This document shows, piece by piece, positions 1 through 7,410 of a DNA stretch of 32,434 nucleotides. This DNA is from JAWVZU01 sp033722075 (lineage in GTDB: Bacteria; Pseudomonadota; Gammaproteobacteria; Xanthomonadales; SZUA-38). The translations under genes and the position numbers were made by a program. The stretch covers positions 1-32,434 of the forward strand of contig JAWVZU010000012.1 of the NCBI GenBank assembly GCA_033722075.1, written 5' to 3'. The notes below the pieces were generated by a model. That model searched no databases. It saw only the letters and a program-made list of their open reading frames with translations, and had not been told where the DNA came from. The stretch's first letter is position 1. Every line of letters begins with the position of its first letter.

Positions 1-1
1 A

Positions 2-808
2 TTGTTGGTCGAAATAGATCCCGCCGCCCTTCCGGCCGCGCCCGATGGGACGCCGGCCAGCGAGGATTTCTTCGAAGGTGCGCTGACGCCGTGCGGTATC
101 GGCAACGTGGCTGCAGCCACGGTGGTCGCCTATGATTCGAAGGCGCTGAAGGGCAAGCCCCGGTCGATCGCGGACTTCTTCGATGTGGAGCGCTTCCCCG
201 GGCCGCGGGGCTTGCGGCGCACACCCCGGACGAACCTGGAGTGGGCCTTGATCGCCGACGGGGTCAGCCACGAGAAGGTGTACGAGGTGCTCGCGACGCG
301 CGAGGGCGTGGATCGCGCTTTCCGGGTAATGGATCGCATCAAGCCGCACATCGAGTGGTGGTCGCTGGGAGAGGAGGCGGTGCGGCTGCTGGAGACCGGC
401 CGCGTGGTGATGACCAGTGCCTACAACGGTCGCATCTACAGCGCCGCCCAGCGGGGTGAATCGTTCGAAATCCTGTGGGATCAACACGTGCGTTTCCGGG
501 ACGTGCTCGCCATCGTGAAGCATACCGAGCACCTGGAGGCGGCGCTGCGACTGGTGTATTTCGCCTCTTCCAGCAGCAGCCTCGCAAACCAGGCCATGCA
601 GATTCCCTATGGCCCGCTGCGACGGTCGTCGCTGGAACGCCTGCCGGACGAAATCCGCAGCCACCTGCCCACGGCCGAGCCGCAGTTCGGGCAGGGCTTC
701 GACAGCGACCCGGTCTGGTGGGGTGAGCACCTGAGCGAACTCCGGACTCGCTTCGAACGCTGGGCAGACCGTCCGGTCATGGTGCCCAAGGACTGGCCCG
801 GGCGGTGA
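2..808 (+). CDS. ABC transporter substrate-binding protein, PotD/spermidine-putrescine-like (5' partial)
   Basis: The reading frame is open from the window edge, so the N-terminus and any signal peptide lie outside; the first TTG is not taken as a real start. The 268 visible residues look like the C-terminal two thirds of a periplasmic binding protein of the polyamine/iron type: a hinge-like GNVAAATVVAYDSKAL segment, then SIADFFDVERFPGPRGLRR, typical of the PotD-like fold where the protein closes over its ligand, and a later GRVVMTSAYNGRIYSA strand. Such proteins capture a solute in the periplasm and deliver it to an inner-membrane ABC permease. The permease and ATPase are not in the window and may lie upstream. 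Its TGA overlaps the GTG start of the next gene by four bases, suggesting co-translation. Substrate cannot be told from sequence; polyamine is only a family-level guess. Confidence 0.75.
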   Translation: MLVEIDPAALPAAPDGTPASEDFFEGALTPCGIGNVAAATVVAYDSKALKGKPRSIADFFDVERFPGPRGLRRTPRTNLEWALIADGVSHEKVYEVLATREGVDRAFRVMDRIKPHIEWWSLGEEAVRLLETGRVVMTSAYNGRIYSAAQRGESFEILWDQHVRFRDVLAIVKHTEHLEAALRLVYFASSSSSLANQAMQIPYGPLRRSSLERLPDEIRSHLPTAEPQFGQGFDSDPVWWGEHLSELRTRFERWADRPVMVPKDWPGR

Positions 809-1812
809 TCGTCAGCACGCCCGCTCGCCGCGTGGTGGTCGCCGGCGCAAGCGGTTATATCGGTCGTGCCCTGGTCGCCGAACTGGTGGTCCGCGGACAC
901 GACGTAGTGGCTCTGTGTCGTCCGGATCCCGCGGGCGGGACGGAGCTGGCCTCGGCGCTTGCCCCGGCACAGCTGCGTTGCGGCGACTTCACCGACGCGG
1001 ATGCGCTGGCGAAGGACGGCTTCGCGGGGCCAACACCGGACGCGGTGTTCTCGTGCATCGCGTCGCGAACCGGCGGCCCGGCCGACGCCTGGCGCGTGGA
1101 GCGCGATGCCAACCTGAACCTGCTGGCCGCGGCTCGTCGGTGCGGCGTTCCCCACTTCGTCCTCCTCTCGGCGATCTGCGTGCAGAAGCCACGGCTGGCT
1201 TTTCAGCACGCCAAGCTGGCCTTCGAGGCGGAGCTTCGAAAGTCGGGCTTGCGCTGGTCCATCGTCCGTCCCACGGCCTATTTCAAGTCGCTCGCAGGTC
1301 AGATCCGGCGGGTCCGCGACGGCAAGCCATTTCTGGTGTTCGGCGACGGAACCCTGACCGCCTGCAAGCCGATCGGTGAACGCGATCTCGCACGATTCCT
1401 TGCCGACTGCCTGGACGATGTCGGGAAGCACGATGCGATCATGCCGATCGGCGGACCGGGGCCCGCCATTACGCCGCGGGCCCAGGGCGAACTGCTTTTC
1501 GAGTTGACGGACCGGCCGCCGAAGTTCCGCCGCGTCCCCCCGGCCCTCCTGCAGGCGGTCGGAACCGGTCTGCGCCTGGCTGCTCGCGTCCTGCCGATGC
1601 TGGCGGACAAGGCCGAGCTGGCGCGCATCGGTCACTACTACGCCACCGAGTCGATGCTCGTGTGGAACGAACAGCGTGCCCGCTACCTGGCTGACGCAAC
1701 GCCGGAGTTCGGGACGGAGACACTGCAGGACTTCTACGAGCGGGTGCTCGAGGAGGGGCTGATCGGGCAGGACCTGGGCCAGCACGCGGTATTCGACCGG
1801 CGATCGCCCTAG
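805..1812 (+). CDS. bciA: BciA/DVR-family 3,8-divinyl (proto)chlorophyllide 8-vinyl reductase homologue
   Basis: This 335-residue protein begins with a Rossmann NAD(P)H-binding motif (GASGYIG, glycines 14, 17, 20) and belongs to the atypical short-chain dehydrogenases. Beyond that motif it carries blocks I recognise from plant DVR and bacterial BciA: FVLLSAICVQKP, SIVRPTAYFKSLAGQ, FGDGTLTACKPI, IMPIGGPGPAITPRAQGELL, RIGHYYATESML and a C-terminal GLIGQDLGQ. Family members reduce the 8-vinyl group of divinyl (proto)chlorophyllide with NADPH. Similarity runs along the whole length, so this is more specific than a generic NAD(P)-binding assignment. No other bacteriochlorophyll or reaction-centre gene is in the window, so a role in photosynthesis is not shown; a related reductase acting on another substrate is possible. 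The GTG start overlaps the previous stop (GTGA). Confidence 0.75.
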   Translation: MIVSTPARRVVVAGASGYIGRALVAELVVRGHDVVALCRPDPAGGTELASALAPAQLRCGDFTDADALAKDGFAGPTPDAVFSCIASRTGGPADAWRVERDANLNLLAAARRCGVPHFVLLSAICVQKPRLAFQHAKLAFEAELRKSGLRWSIVRPTAYFKSLAGQIRRVRDGKPFLVFGDGTLTACKPIGERDLARFLADCLDDVGKHDAIMPIGGPGPAITPRAQGELLFELTDRPPKFRRVPPALLQAVGTGLRLAARVLPMLADKAELARIGHYYATESMLVWNEQRARYLADATPEFGTETLQDFYERVLEEGLIGQDLGQHAVFDRRSP

Positions 1813-1874
1813 GGGGTTTGCTTGATCCCCGCGCATGGACTAATGTTCACGTGGCGCCAACGGGGGATTGACAC

Positions 1875-4115
1875 ATGGCGGAAGAAGCTGCTGAAACGCT
1901 CAAGGGCCGCATCCAGCAGGAGCTGGATCCCAGTCGCCTGATTCCCAATCTGACCGCCGGCGCCGTCGTCAGCGTCGTTGTGGTGATCGTCTCGATCTCG
2001 CTGGGAACGCTGATCTTCGGCGGCAAGCTCGAAGCCTATCTGCCAACCGGCCTGGGCATCATGCTGTTCTCCGGCATTCTCATCACCGCCTGCGTCAGCC
2101 TCTTCAGTTCCTACAGCGGCATGATCGCCTATCCCCAGGAGCGGGTCGCCCCGATCCTGGCCGTGATGGCGGCAGCGATCACCGCCCAGTTGACCGGCAG
2201 GGTCGAGCTGGACATCATCTTCTATACCGTCGTGGCGGCCATTTCGATCACTTCCCTGGCCAACGGCGTATTCCTCTGGGGACTCGGCTTCTTCAAGCTG
2301 GGTGCGTTGATCCGGTTCATTCCCTATCCGGTGATCGGTGGATTCCTGGCCGGAACCGGATACCTGCTGGTGCGGGGCTCGCTGGGTGTCATGACCGGCA
2401 TCCACATCGACATGGAGCACCTTCACGAACTATTCGAAGGACAGCATCTCTACCAGTGGATCTGCGGCGCCGCGTTCGGCACGTTGATCGTCGTCATGAC
2501 CCACATCGTCCACCGGTCCTGGGTGTTGCCGGCCATCCTGGTGGGGGGCATCGTGGCTTTCTACGGGATCATGTCGGCCCTGGGCGTGAGCGCCGAGGCG
2601 GCCCGCATGGACGGCTGGCTGCTCGGGCCGTTTCCCGAGGGCGAACCGTGGAAGCCGATTGCCTTCGAGGCCATGTCCAAGGCCCGCTGGGACCCGCTCA
2701 TCGGGCAGATCGGAAACATCGGTACGATCCTGCTGATCAGCATCATCTCGGTGCTCCTCAATTCGGGCGCCCTGGAGCTGATCGTCAAGAAAGACATCGA
2801 CCTGAACCGCGAGCTGAAAGTGGCCGGCGGCGCCAATGTCCTGATCGGCCTCGGCGGCGGCACCGTGGGCTTCCATTCCCTGTCCATCTCGCGGCTGTCC
2901 TTCCAGATGGGCGCCGATTCTCGCATGGTCGGCATCATTGCTGCCGTGGCCTGCGCATTGATGCTGTTCCTCGGTTCGGGGGTCATGGAATACCTGCCAC
3001 GAACCATTCTCGGCGGATTGCTGTTCTTCCTGGGCATGCACTTCCTGATCGACTGGGTCTACGAGTCCTATTTCAAGCTGACCAAGGCGGACTATGCCGT
3101 GGTCATCATGATCCTCGGCTTCGTGGCGGCGTTCGGCTATCTGCACGGCGTGGTGGTCGGCATCATCGCCTGCGTCATCCTGTTCCTGGTCAACTATGCG
3201 AAGATCGATGTCATCAAGCATGCGCTGACGGGCACCCACCAGCACAGCAATGTCGACCGGCCAGGCAAGCACCGGCGCTTCCTGGAGGAGCACGGCGATC
3301 GACTGTTCATCTTCAAGCTGCAGGGGTTCATCTTCTTCGGTACCGCCAACGGTCTGCTGGAACAGGTACGCCAGCGCCTGGCCGAGGCCGACAAGGAACG
3401 TCTGGACTTCATGGTGCTGGACTTCAAGGCGGTGACCGGCATCGATTCATCCTCGGTCCTCAGCTTCGTGAAGATGCTGCAGCTGGCCGAGAAGAACCAT
3501 TTCACGCTGGTCTTCACCCACCTGACGCCGGACATCGAGCGGCTGCTCAACAAGGAGGGCTTCGACAAGGCCGATCCCAAGGTCTTTCGCACCTTCGATG
3601 ACCTCGATTACGGTCTGGAATGGTGCGAGAACGAAATCCTGGCCCGTAATGACATGGGCATGAGCAACTACGAGAAGCTGACCCTCAGGGAGCAGCTCAA
3701 GTCCGATTTCGTGGACCGGATCGATTTCGACCACCTGCTGACGTACTTCGAGCGAATCGAGGTGGGGGAGGGGCACGAATTGATCCGTGAGGGCGAGGAG
3801 TCCGACTCCATGTACCTGATCGAGCGCGGCCAGGTCACCGCCAAGCTGGAGATGATCAAGGACAAGGACCATCGACTGCGTACCATGTGCGCCGGTGCGG
3901 TGGTTGGCGAGCTCGGCATGATCCTGAATGAACCGCGCACGGCGACGGTGGTGGCGGATCGTGCCTCCATCATCTACAAGCTGTCGAAGGACAATCTGAG
4001 CCGAATGGAGAAGGAGGCTCCCGACCTGGCGGTGGCCTTCCTGGAGTTCATTACCCACCTCGTGTCCGAGCGGCTGGCCAATGCCAACCGGACGATCCGT
4101 GTCCTACTCGAGTAA
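1875..4115 (+). CDS. SulP-family anion transporter with STAS and C-terminal cyclic-nucleotide-binding domains
   Basis: The 746-residue product has three parts. Residues about 25-450 form a polytopic SulP/SLC26-type transport domain with many hydrophobic helices. Residues about 470-570 form a STAS domain, with the strand LFIFKLQGFIFFG and the IDSSSVLSFVKM segment. Residues about 615-740 form a cyclic-nucleotide-binding domain whose phosphate-binding cassette is visible: GELGMI from Gly678-Glu679, then PRTATVVA with Arg688, the residues that hold the cyclic phosphate in CRP-like folds. Family members move sulfate, bicarbonate or other anions across the inner membrane. The CNB domain suggests transport gated by cAMP or cGMP, though ligand binding is inferred. 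A GGGGGA Shine-Dalgarno (1862-1867) sits seven bases before the ATG. The last 12 bases overlap the convergent gene on the other strand. Confidence 0.9.
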   Translation: MAEEAAETLKGRIQQELDPSRLIPNLTAGAVVSVVVVIVSISLGTLIFGGKLEAYLPTGLGIMLFSGILITACVSLFSSYSGMIAYPQERVAPILAVMAAAITAQLTGRVELDIIFYTVVAAISITSLANGVFLWGLGFFKLGALIRFIPYPVIGGFLAGTGYLLVRGSLGVMTGIHIDMEHLHELFEGQHLYQWICGAAFGTLIVVMTHIVHRSWVLPAILVGGIVAFYGIMSALGVSAEAARMDGWLLGPFPEGEPWKPIAFEAMSKARWDPLIGQIGNIGTILLISIISVLLNSGALELIVKKDIDLNRELKVAGGANVLIGLGGGTVGFHSLSISRLSFQMGADSRMVGIIAAVACALMLFLGSGVMEYLPRTILGGLLFFLGMHFLIDWVYESYFKLTKADYAVVIMILGFVAAFGYLHGVVVGIIACVILFLVNYAKIDVIKHALTGTHQHSNVDRPGKHRRFLEEHGDRLFIFKLQGFIFFGTANGLLEQVRQRLAEADKERLDFMVLDFKAVTGIDSSSVLSFVKMLQLAEKNHFTLVFTHLTPDIERLLNKEGFDKADPKVFRTFDDLDYGLEWCENEILARNDMGMSNYEKLTLREQLKSDFVDRIDFDHLLTYFERIEVGEGHELIREGEESDSMYLIERGQVTAKLEMIKDKDHRLRTMCAGAVVGELGMILNEPRTATVVADRASIIYKLSKDNLSRMEKEAPDLAVAFLEFITHLVSERLANANRTIRVLLE

Positions 4116-5015
4116 GCTGAGCCGGGCGATCACTCTCAGGGACCAGAAGTCGTCGCTGTCACGGTTAAAGTCCGGTGGCCGTTCCACTTCCAGCGGCGTG
4201 TAGCTCACGGCCACGGTCCAATCCCAGCGATCATCGGGCCGCCAGCGAATGCCCAGCGTGGCGGTTCTCAAGGTCCCGGAAGTCTCGCGAACGGAGCGGT
4301 CGATCACACCGTTGAGCAGCGGCGCATGGATCTGCACGCGGCCGTCGAGGCGGCTGAGCGCGAAGGCGACGAACGGGCGCCAGCGGCCGTCGTCGGTTTC
4401 ACGCGAGCTGCTGAACTCGAGTCCGTAGTGGTCCAGCTCGGCGTCGTCGCTCGATGGGGCCGCGCAACCAAACGGGTTCCGCTCGAAGTCAGGTTGGCCG
4501 AGGGGAAAGACGTCCTCCGAACAGGTGATGCTGCCCTCGACATGGGCCGCCTGTCCAAAAAGGCGGACGCCGGCTGTCCAGCGCGACGACTCGACCAGGG
4601 GACGTTCCAGGGCGAAGCCGTAAATCCCGTCGGGTCGGACACCGTCGATGGTGACCGGCGGGGCATAGGAAACCTCCGCGGTCAGCTTGAAGGGCAGGCT
4701 CAGCCACAGCCGGGCGCGTCCGAATACCGGCGACTTGTTCAGGTCTTCGAACTTCGTGCCGTTGAATCCGACCCGGGTGTCGGCTCGATCGATGTGGGGG
4801 ATCGAGGCCAACTCCGCGCCGATTTGGAGGTGCCAGGGCTTTTCGGGAACGGGCGGACCCGAACCGAGGAACAAGGTACCCGCCGCCGCATGAGCCATGG
4901 CCCAGGATTCCGGGCGTTCGAACGCCAGTCGCTGACGATCGCCGACCAGAAGCTGCGCCTGGACCTCTGCGCCCAGGGAAACGCCGAGCACAACGAGTGC
5001 AAGTCCGGTTTTCAT
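4104..5015 (-). CDS. Putative outer-membrane beta-barrel protein, family not recognised
   Basis: A 303-residue protein begins with a clear signal peptide (MKTGLALVVLGVSLGAEVQA, likely cleaved after AQA). The rest lacks long hydrophobic helices but has many short alternating strands rich in aromatic and charged residues (for example LWLSLPFKLTAEVSYAPP, WDWTVAVSYTPLEV) and ends LRVIARLSLLE. This is the look of an outer-membrane beta-barrel or transport-type protein. Two cysteines in a central loop could form a disulfide. I chose the ATG at 5015 because it starts the signal peptide; the frame stays open further upstream but that part is not protein-like and overlaps the next gene's region. A GAGGAG directly abuts the ATG, closer than usual. 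Its stop lies inside the 3' end of the SulP gene. I do not recognise a named family. Confidence 0.65.
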   Translation of the reverse strand: MKTGLALVVLGVSLGAEVQAQLLVGDRQRLAFERPESWAMAHAAAGTLFLGSGPPVPEKPWHLQIGAELASIPHIDRADTRVGFNGTKFEDLNKSPVFGRARLWLSLPFKLTAEVSYAPPVTIDGVRPDGIYGFALERPLVESSRWTAGVRLFGQAAHVEGSITCSEDVFPLGQPDFERNPFGCAAPSSDDAELDHYGLEFSSSRETDDGRWRPFVAFALSRLDGRVQIHAPLLNGVIDRSVRETSGTLRTATLGIRWRPDDRWDWTVAVSYTPLEVERPPDFNRDSDDFWSLRVIARLSLLE

Positions 5016-5047
5016 CTCCTCAGGAGACCGGACAACGCGTGGTTTGC

Positions 5048-5278
5048 TTACCAGTCGTCGGCGTAGCGCCGGCGCCTCACATAGGGCGGCTCGTACAGCG
5101 CGGCACTGAGAATCGACCAGAGGTGGATGATCCACCCGAGGAAGATCAGCCAGAGTATCGCGGCCAGCACGAACTGGACGACTGCCAGCAGGAACCGGCC
5201 CTGGAGCAGCTGCCCCAGGCCGGGAATGAAGAAGCTTGCCAACGCGGCGATCACATTGCCAGCCGAGCCTTGTGCCAT
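5048..5278 (-). CDS. Small TM2-like membrane protein (76 residues)
   Basis: This short protein contains two hydrophobic stretches. The first is NVIAALASFFIPGLGQLLQG, with the FIPGLGQ turn typical of TM2-domain and related small membrane proteins. The second is FVLAAILWLIFLGWIIHLWS. It ends in a basic, tyrosine-containing tail (PPYVRRRRYADDW). Similar short proteins are common in proteobacteria and have no settled function. A GAGGAGA Shine-Dalgarno lies about eight bases before the ATG at 5278, supporting this start. It precedes the beta-barrel gene on the same strand with a 32-base gap, so the two may be co-transcribed. The minus-strand reading is favoured because of the good ribosome site and coherent membrane topology. 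Confidence 0.75.
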   Translation of the reverse strand: MAQGSAGNVIAALASFFIPGLGQLLQGRFLLAVVQFVLAAILWLIFLGWIIHLWSILSAALYEPPYVRRRRYADDW

Positions 5279-5430
5279 GGATCAACTCTCCTCGAAGTTC
5301 AATTGATGCCCAATATTGGATGCAATCTTCGTGCCGTGGTTCATTTCCCTGAAAACCGGCCCGGCGGCGGATCCTGCACCTTCAAGCTGTGGCGAAACTG
5401 ACCAATGCACGGGCAATCAGGCCAGTCCGT
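5279..5430. other. Intergenic region with a palindrome upstream of the small membrane protein gene
   Basis: This 152-base gap separates tyrA's stop from the upstream side of the 76-residue membrane protein gene. It contains the perfect 10-base palindrome CCAATATTGG at 5310-5319, flanked by ATTG on one side (5302-5305) and CAAT on the other (5323-5326). It lies about 30-40 bases upstream of the ATG, a place where an operator or promoter element would be expected. I see no convincing -35/-10 pair and no T-tailed hairpin ending tyrA. Confidence 0.35.
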
Positions 5431-6528
5431 TCAGGTCCTTTCGCTGCGCTGGGCAAGGTAGGCCCGGCCTTTTTCCATGAGGCGGACGAATCCGGCCTCG
5501 TCCCCGCCATCCACGAGGCTGCGCAGCCGTTCCAGCGCTTCGGCCAACGCGTTCAACGGTGCTGCCCGGTAGTCGTTCAGGGCCTGGATCTCGAAATAGA
5601 GATGGGGATTCTCTCCGGCAACGCGCCGAGCGATATCCAGCTGCGCGTCGAAGGTGGTGGACGACAGTTTGGCCAGGGTCGAAGCCGCCTCGCCGCTTTC
5701 CCCGAGGGCCGTGAAGAATCCGATGTTCAGCGCATGCGAGAGTCCCAGTACGTAGCTGATCATCCGATCGTGATCCTCCAGGCTCATATCCACGATCTCG
5801 ACCATGGTTGGTGCAAACAGGGCCTTCGCCTCCCTGGTTGCGCCTGCGTGACCGACATCGACGGTGATGACGTGGCGCCCCGAGAGCAGGGTGGTGTCGG
5901 GACCGAACATCGGGTGCAGGGAGGTGATCTTGAGACCGCTGTCGGCCAGCGCCCGGAGCGGGCCGCGCAGGGGGCTCTTCAGAGAGCTGATGTCGAAGAC
6001 CAGGCCCGGCGGCCGCAGCTTCTCGATCTTCTGCAGCATCTCGCGGGTCACCGCGATAGGTGTGGCCAATACGATGATCGCATAGCGTTCGATGTTGCTT
6101 TCCCAGTCCTCGGCCATGGGAAAGTCGCGGCTTTCGGCAGTATCGGCGATCTCCACAGAAAATCCCTGGGAGGTCAGAAAGGCGCCAAACCAGCGCCCCA
6201 TCTTGCCGGCACCGCCCAGAATCAATACGGGTTCGCCTTCCCGGTCGCTGGCAGCGATCCGGTCTGCTTCCTGGCGCTCGAGACTGACCGAGATGAGCTC
6301 GGTGAGGATGCGCTCGGCCAGCCGCGGAGGAAGGCCCAGGGCAGTGGCGTTGGTGCGAGCCCGCTCCAGGACCTGCTTTTCCCGCTCGAAGTCCCGGGTC
6401 GGCAGGCCGCGGCTGGCCTTTACCTGGCCGATTTCGTGAACGATCTGCTGCCGCTCGGCGGCCAGTTCCAGCAGCTCCCGGTCAATCTCGTTCAAGCGCT
6501 CGCGAAGACGCCCAAGCCCTTCGGTCAT
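5431..6528 (-). CDS. tyrA: Bifunctional chorismate mutase/prephenate dehydrogenase (T-protein)
   Basis: A 365-residue fusion enzyme of tyrosine synthesis. Residues about 1-90 are an AroQ-type chorismate mutase domain (LRERLNEIDRELLELAAER, then the QVKASRGLPTRDFEREKQVL segment). Residues about 98-365 are the prephenate dehydrogenase domain, with the NAD-binding turn ILGGAGKMGRWFG and the conserved SLHPMFGPD active-site block. It converts chorismate to prephenate and then to 4-hydroxyphenylpyruvate in the cytoplasm. The length is close to the E. coli T-protein (373), and this fusion is typical of Gammaproteobacteria. It stands alone on the minus strand and is divergent from the CsgG-like gene. 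No good Shine-Dalgarno precedes the ATG at 6528, but the domain begins immediately after it. Tyrosine end-product inhibition is likely from the family but not visible. Confidence 0.95.
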   Translation of the reverse strand: MTEGLGRLRERLNEIDRELLELAAERQQIVHEIGQVKASRGLPTRDFEREKQVLERARTNATALGLPPRLAERILTELISVSLERQEADRIAASDREGEPVLILGGAGKMGRWFGAFLTSQGFSVEIADTAESRDFPMAEDWESNIERYAIIVLATPIAVTREMLQKIEKLRPPGLVFDISSLKSPLRGPLRALADSGLKITSLHPMFGPDTTLLSGRHVITVDVGHAGATREAKALFAPTMVEIVDMSLEDHDRMISYVLGLSHALNIGFFTALGESGEAASTLAKLSSTTFDAQLDIARRVAGENPHLYFEIQALNDYRAAPLNALAEALERLRSLVDGGDEAGFVRLMEKGRAYLAQRSERT

Positions 6529-6664
6529 CTGATCTACTGCCTATGCATGCAACGAAGTTTTTTGACACGCCCGGTGGATGCGCCAGTATGTAGACAATAC
6601 AATCACGTCTTCGAGGCGGGGGAAAGCCTCGCCATGATCTCAAACGGGGAAACGAGGGATTGTC
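6529..6664 (+). promoter_or_regulatory. Divergent tyrA/csgG-like promoter region with structured leader
   Basis: A perfect -35 hexamer TTGACA lies at 6562-6567 on the plus strand, with a weak -10 candidate TATGTA at 6587-6592 (19-base spacing). Downstream is a six-base-pair hairpin, CGAGGC (6612-6617) and GCCTCG (6626-6631), with loop GGGGGAAA. Two more GGA-containing motifs follow: ACGGGGA (6644-6650) and ACGAGGGA (6652-6659), the latter being the Shine-Dalgarno, five bases before the ATG. A GGA in a hairpin loop plus a GGA at the ribosome site resembles CsrA/RsmA targets. The promoter strength and the CsrA idea are inference. Confidence 0.45.
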
Positions 6665-7369
6665 ATGAAAAGAATTCTGATTGCCTTACTGGTGTTCCTT
6701 TCCGGGTCCGCGGTCGCTGCGGACAAGCCTGTGCTGGGCGTTGTCGAGTTCAAGAACGAATCCGGCGCCGCCTGGTGGGGCGGTGGGGTCGGCTGGGAGC
6801 TCTCGGGCATGCTCGCCAACGAACTGGTCGCCACCCGCTCCTTCCGCGTCGTCGAGCGCTCCAAGCTCGAGTCGGTGATCCAGGAGCAGAACCTCGGTGC
6901 ATCGGGGCGCGTGTCCGCGGGCACCGGCGCACAGATCGGCAAGATCACCGGCGCCGACTATGTGGTCATGGGCACGGTGACGGCCTTTGAGCGCGATGTC
7001 GCCGACTCAGGCGGCGGAGTGAGCTTCGGCGGCTTTTCCGTGGGCGGCAAGAAGGACGAGGCCTACCTCGCGGTGGACATTCGGGTGGTGAACACGACCA
7101 CCAGTGAGATCGAATATGTCCGCACCATCGAGGGTCGCAGCAAGGGCGGCGGCATCCGTCTCGGCGTCAGGCGCGGCGGCTTCGGCGGCAGCCTGGCCAA
7201 CGAGGAGAAGACGCCGACCGGCAAGGCCATCCGGGCTGCGCTGGTCGAAGTCTCCAACTATCTCGAGTGCGTCATGGTCAAGCAGACCAACCGCTGTCTC
7301 GACGAGTATGACGCGAAGGAACAGCGGCGGCGCGACAGCGCTTCCGATGCGCTGGATCTCGACGGCTGA
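6665..7369 (+). CDS. CsgG-family secreted protein, non-lipidated
   Basis: The 234-residue product starts with a signal peptide (MKRILIALLVFLSGSAVAA, cleavage before DKP). It then shows the CsgG/curli-assembly-type fold: VLGVVEFKNESG, an ANELVATRSFRVVERSKLE block, a QIGKITGADYVVMGTVTAF strand pair, and later strands ending in a cysteine pair (YLECVMVKQTNRCLDEYD). True CsgG is an outer-membrane lipoprotein pore for curli; here there is no lipobox cysteine, so the protein is probably periplasmic or a non-lipidated outer-membrane component. No other csg gene is in the window. Such CsgG-like proteins are widespread in non-curli contexts and often uncharacterised. The Shine-Dalgarno GAGGGA lies five bases before the ATG. 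The gene converges on the secreted-protein gene 25 bases downstream. Confidence 0.85.
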   Translation: MKRILIALLVFLSGSAVAADKPVLGVVEFKNESGAAWWGGGVGWELSGMLANELVATRSFRVVERSKLESVIQEQNLGASGRVSAGTGAQIGKITGADYVVMGTVTAFERDVADSGGGVSFGGFSVGGKKDEAYLAVDIRVVNTTTSEIEYVRTIEGRSKGGGIRLGVRRGGFGGSLANEEKTPTGKAIRAALVEVSNYLECVMVKQTNRCLDEYDAKEQRRRDSASDALDLDG

Positions 7370-7383
7370 CAGGAAATGAACCG

Positions 7384-7410
7384 GGCGGCCGGGATCAGTT
7401 CCCGGTCGCC
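7384..7410. terminator. Hairpin between convergent genes, candidate bidirectional terminator
   Basis: An 11-base stem is formed by 7384-7394 (GGCGGCCGGGA) and 7400-7410 (TCCCGGTCGCC), with one G-T pair and a five-base loop. It sits at the junction of two convergent genes and overlaps the stop codon of the minus-strand gene. On the minus strand it is followed by a moderately T-rich stretch (CGGTTCATTTCCT); there is no strong T tract on the plus strand. Terminator function is therefore plausible but not certain. Confidence 0.45.

Noticed and set aside
607..1836. Long minus-strand open frame opposite the BciA homologue
   Set aside because: It is the antisense shadow of a well-supported plus-strand gene in GC-rich DNA; its translation has no recognisable domain and is rich in Arg, Gly and Gln as such shadows are.
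1813..1874. Terminator or regulator site between the BciA homologue and the SulP gene
   Set aside because: The 62 bases hold only the SulP ribosome site; no stable hairpin or paired promoter boxes were found.
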